Shown: positions 6,223 through 6,451 of the stretch, piece by piece
Position numbering within the stretch: position 1 is the stretch's first letter
Layout of the letters: the number at the start of each line of letters is the position of its first letter
Assembly: GCA_024710535.1 (NCBI GenBank)
Contig: JANJUO010000333.1
Span: forward strand, 1-6,451
Source: a bacterium
GTDB taxonomy: Bacteria > Bacteroidota > Ignavibacteria > Kapaibacteriales > UBA2268
Length of the DNA stretch: 6,451 bases
Direction: 5' to 3'
Position numbers and translations under genes: made by a program
Notes under the pieces: generated by a model
What the model saw: the letters and a program-made list of their open reading frames with translations, nothing else
What the model was told of the DNA's origin: nothing
Databases searched by the model: none

Positions 6223-6451
6223 TGGACTTGCAAGAGTAGGAACTGTTAAACTTTGTTTAGTTGTAAATTGATAAACAGATGAATAAGCTGTTGTATCTGC
6301 AAAGTCTGCCGCTAATACTCGCCAATAATATGTTGTGTTATAATTTAGATTGCTTGCTGAATAATTACTGCTTGCTATCCAATTATCAATAACTGTTGTT
6401 GTGAAATTTTAATTGGTTGATACTTGCAAACGATAATTTTGTGAATATGCT
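6223..6451 (-). pseudogene. Upstream part of the secreted-protein gene, carrying an in-frame stop
   Basis: The reading frame of the downstream protein continues without a shift to the window edge and encodes another FN3-like repeat (AYSQNYRLQVSTN, stop, NFTTTVIDNWIASSNYSAS, then YYWRV and a linker into the next repeat). The stop is TAA at 6411-6409, where the intact copy has TCA (6129-6127). No ATG, GTG or other strong initiator lies between the stop and the TTG at 6222. The upstream repeats clearly belong to the same gene, so either the gene is disrupted or the base at 6410 is wrong. Confidence 0.8.
6273..6451 (-). repeat. FN3-encoding tandem repeat, copy 2 (contains nonsense codon, runs off window)
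   Basis: This is the second copy of the 282-bp period repeat. Eight bases differ from copy 1. Seven are synonymous in the shared reading frame (Asp, Thr, Tyr, Val, Leu, Arg and Ala codons) and the eighth turns TCA into TAA. The copy is cut by the window end, so the number of further repeats upstream cannot be seen. Confidence 0.92.

Overview
The window is AT-rich and every supported gene lies on the minus strand, so the reading order runs from high to low coordinates. It suggests a member of the Bacteroidota/Chlorobiota (FCB) group. The large protein ends in a type IX secretion (T9SS) sorting domain, start codons lack Shine-Dalgarno sequences, a Bacteroidota-type -7 box (TAnnTTTG) precedes one gene, and MurE carries the DNPR motif for meso-diaminopimelate. 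The exact lineage cannot be read from this stretch.

Layout in transcription order. (1) 6451-3709 holds the C-terminal part of a multidomain secreted protein: fibronectin-III-like repeats, a Cys-containing region, paired GDxIGAF/ITVWGD and GWN/GWS modules, and a T9SS type A C-terminal domain. Its frame runs off the window edge but is broken by one in-frame TAA at 6411-6409, inside a nearly identical 282-bp tandem repeat. A strong intrinsic terminator at 3690-3659 ends this unit. (2) 3579-2116 is a complete murE, which adds meso-DAP to the peptidoglycan stem peptide in the cytoplasm. A 12-bp imperfect hairpin follows it. (3) 2115-1027 is about 1.1 kb without a convincing gene. It contains a seven-unit 21-bp tandem array (1509-1655), AT-rich low-complexity DNA and a doubtful mobile-element relic. 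(4) 1026-562 is tsaE (tRNA t6A modification ATPase), overlapping by 14 nt the start of (5) panC (575-1, cut by the window), which makes pantothenate. tsaE and panC probably share one transcript.

The three enzymes are ordinary housekeeping functions (cell wall, tRNA modification, coenzyme A precursor) and do not form one pathway. The parts most worth a second look are the nonsense codon in an otherwise amino-acid-conserved FN3 repeat, the mirrored module architecture of the secreted protein, and the 21-bp array. I found no convincing new defence, mobile or regulatory system.
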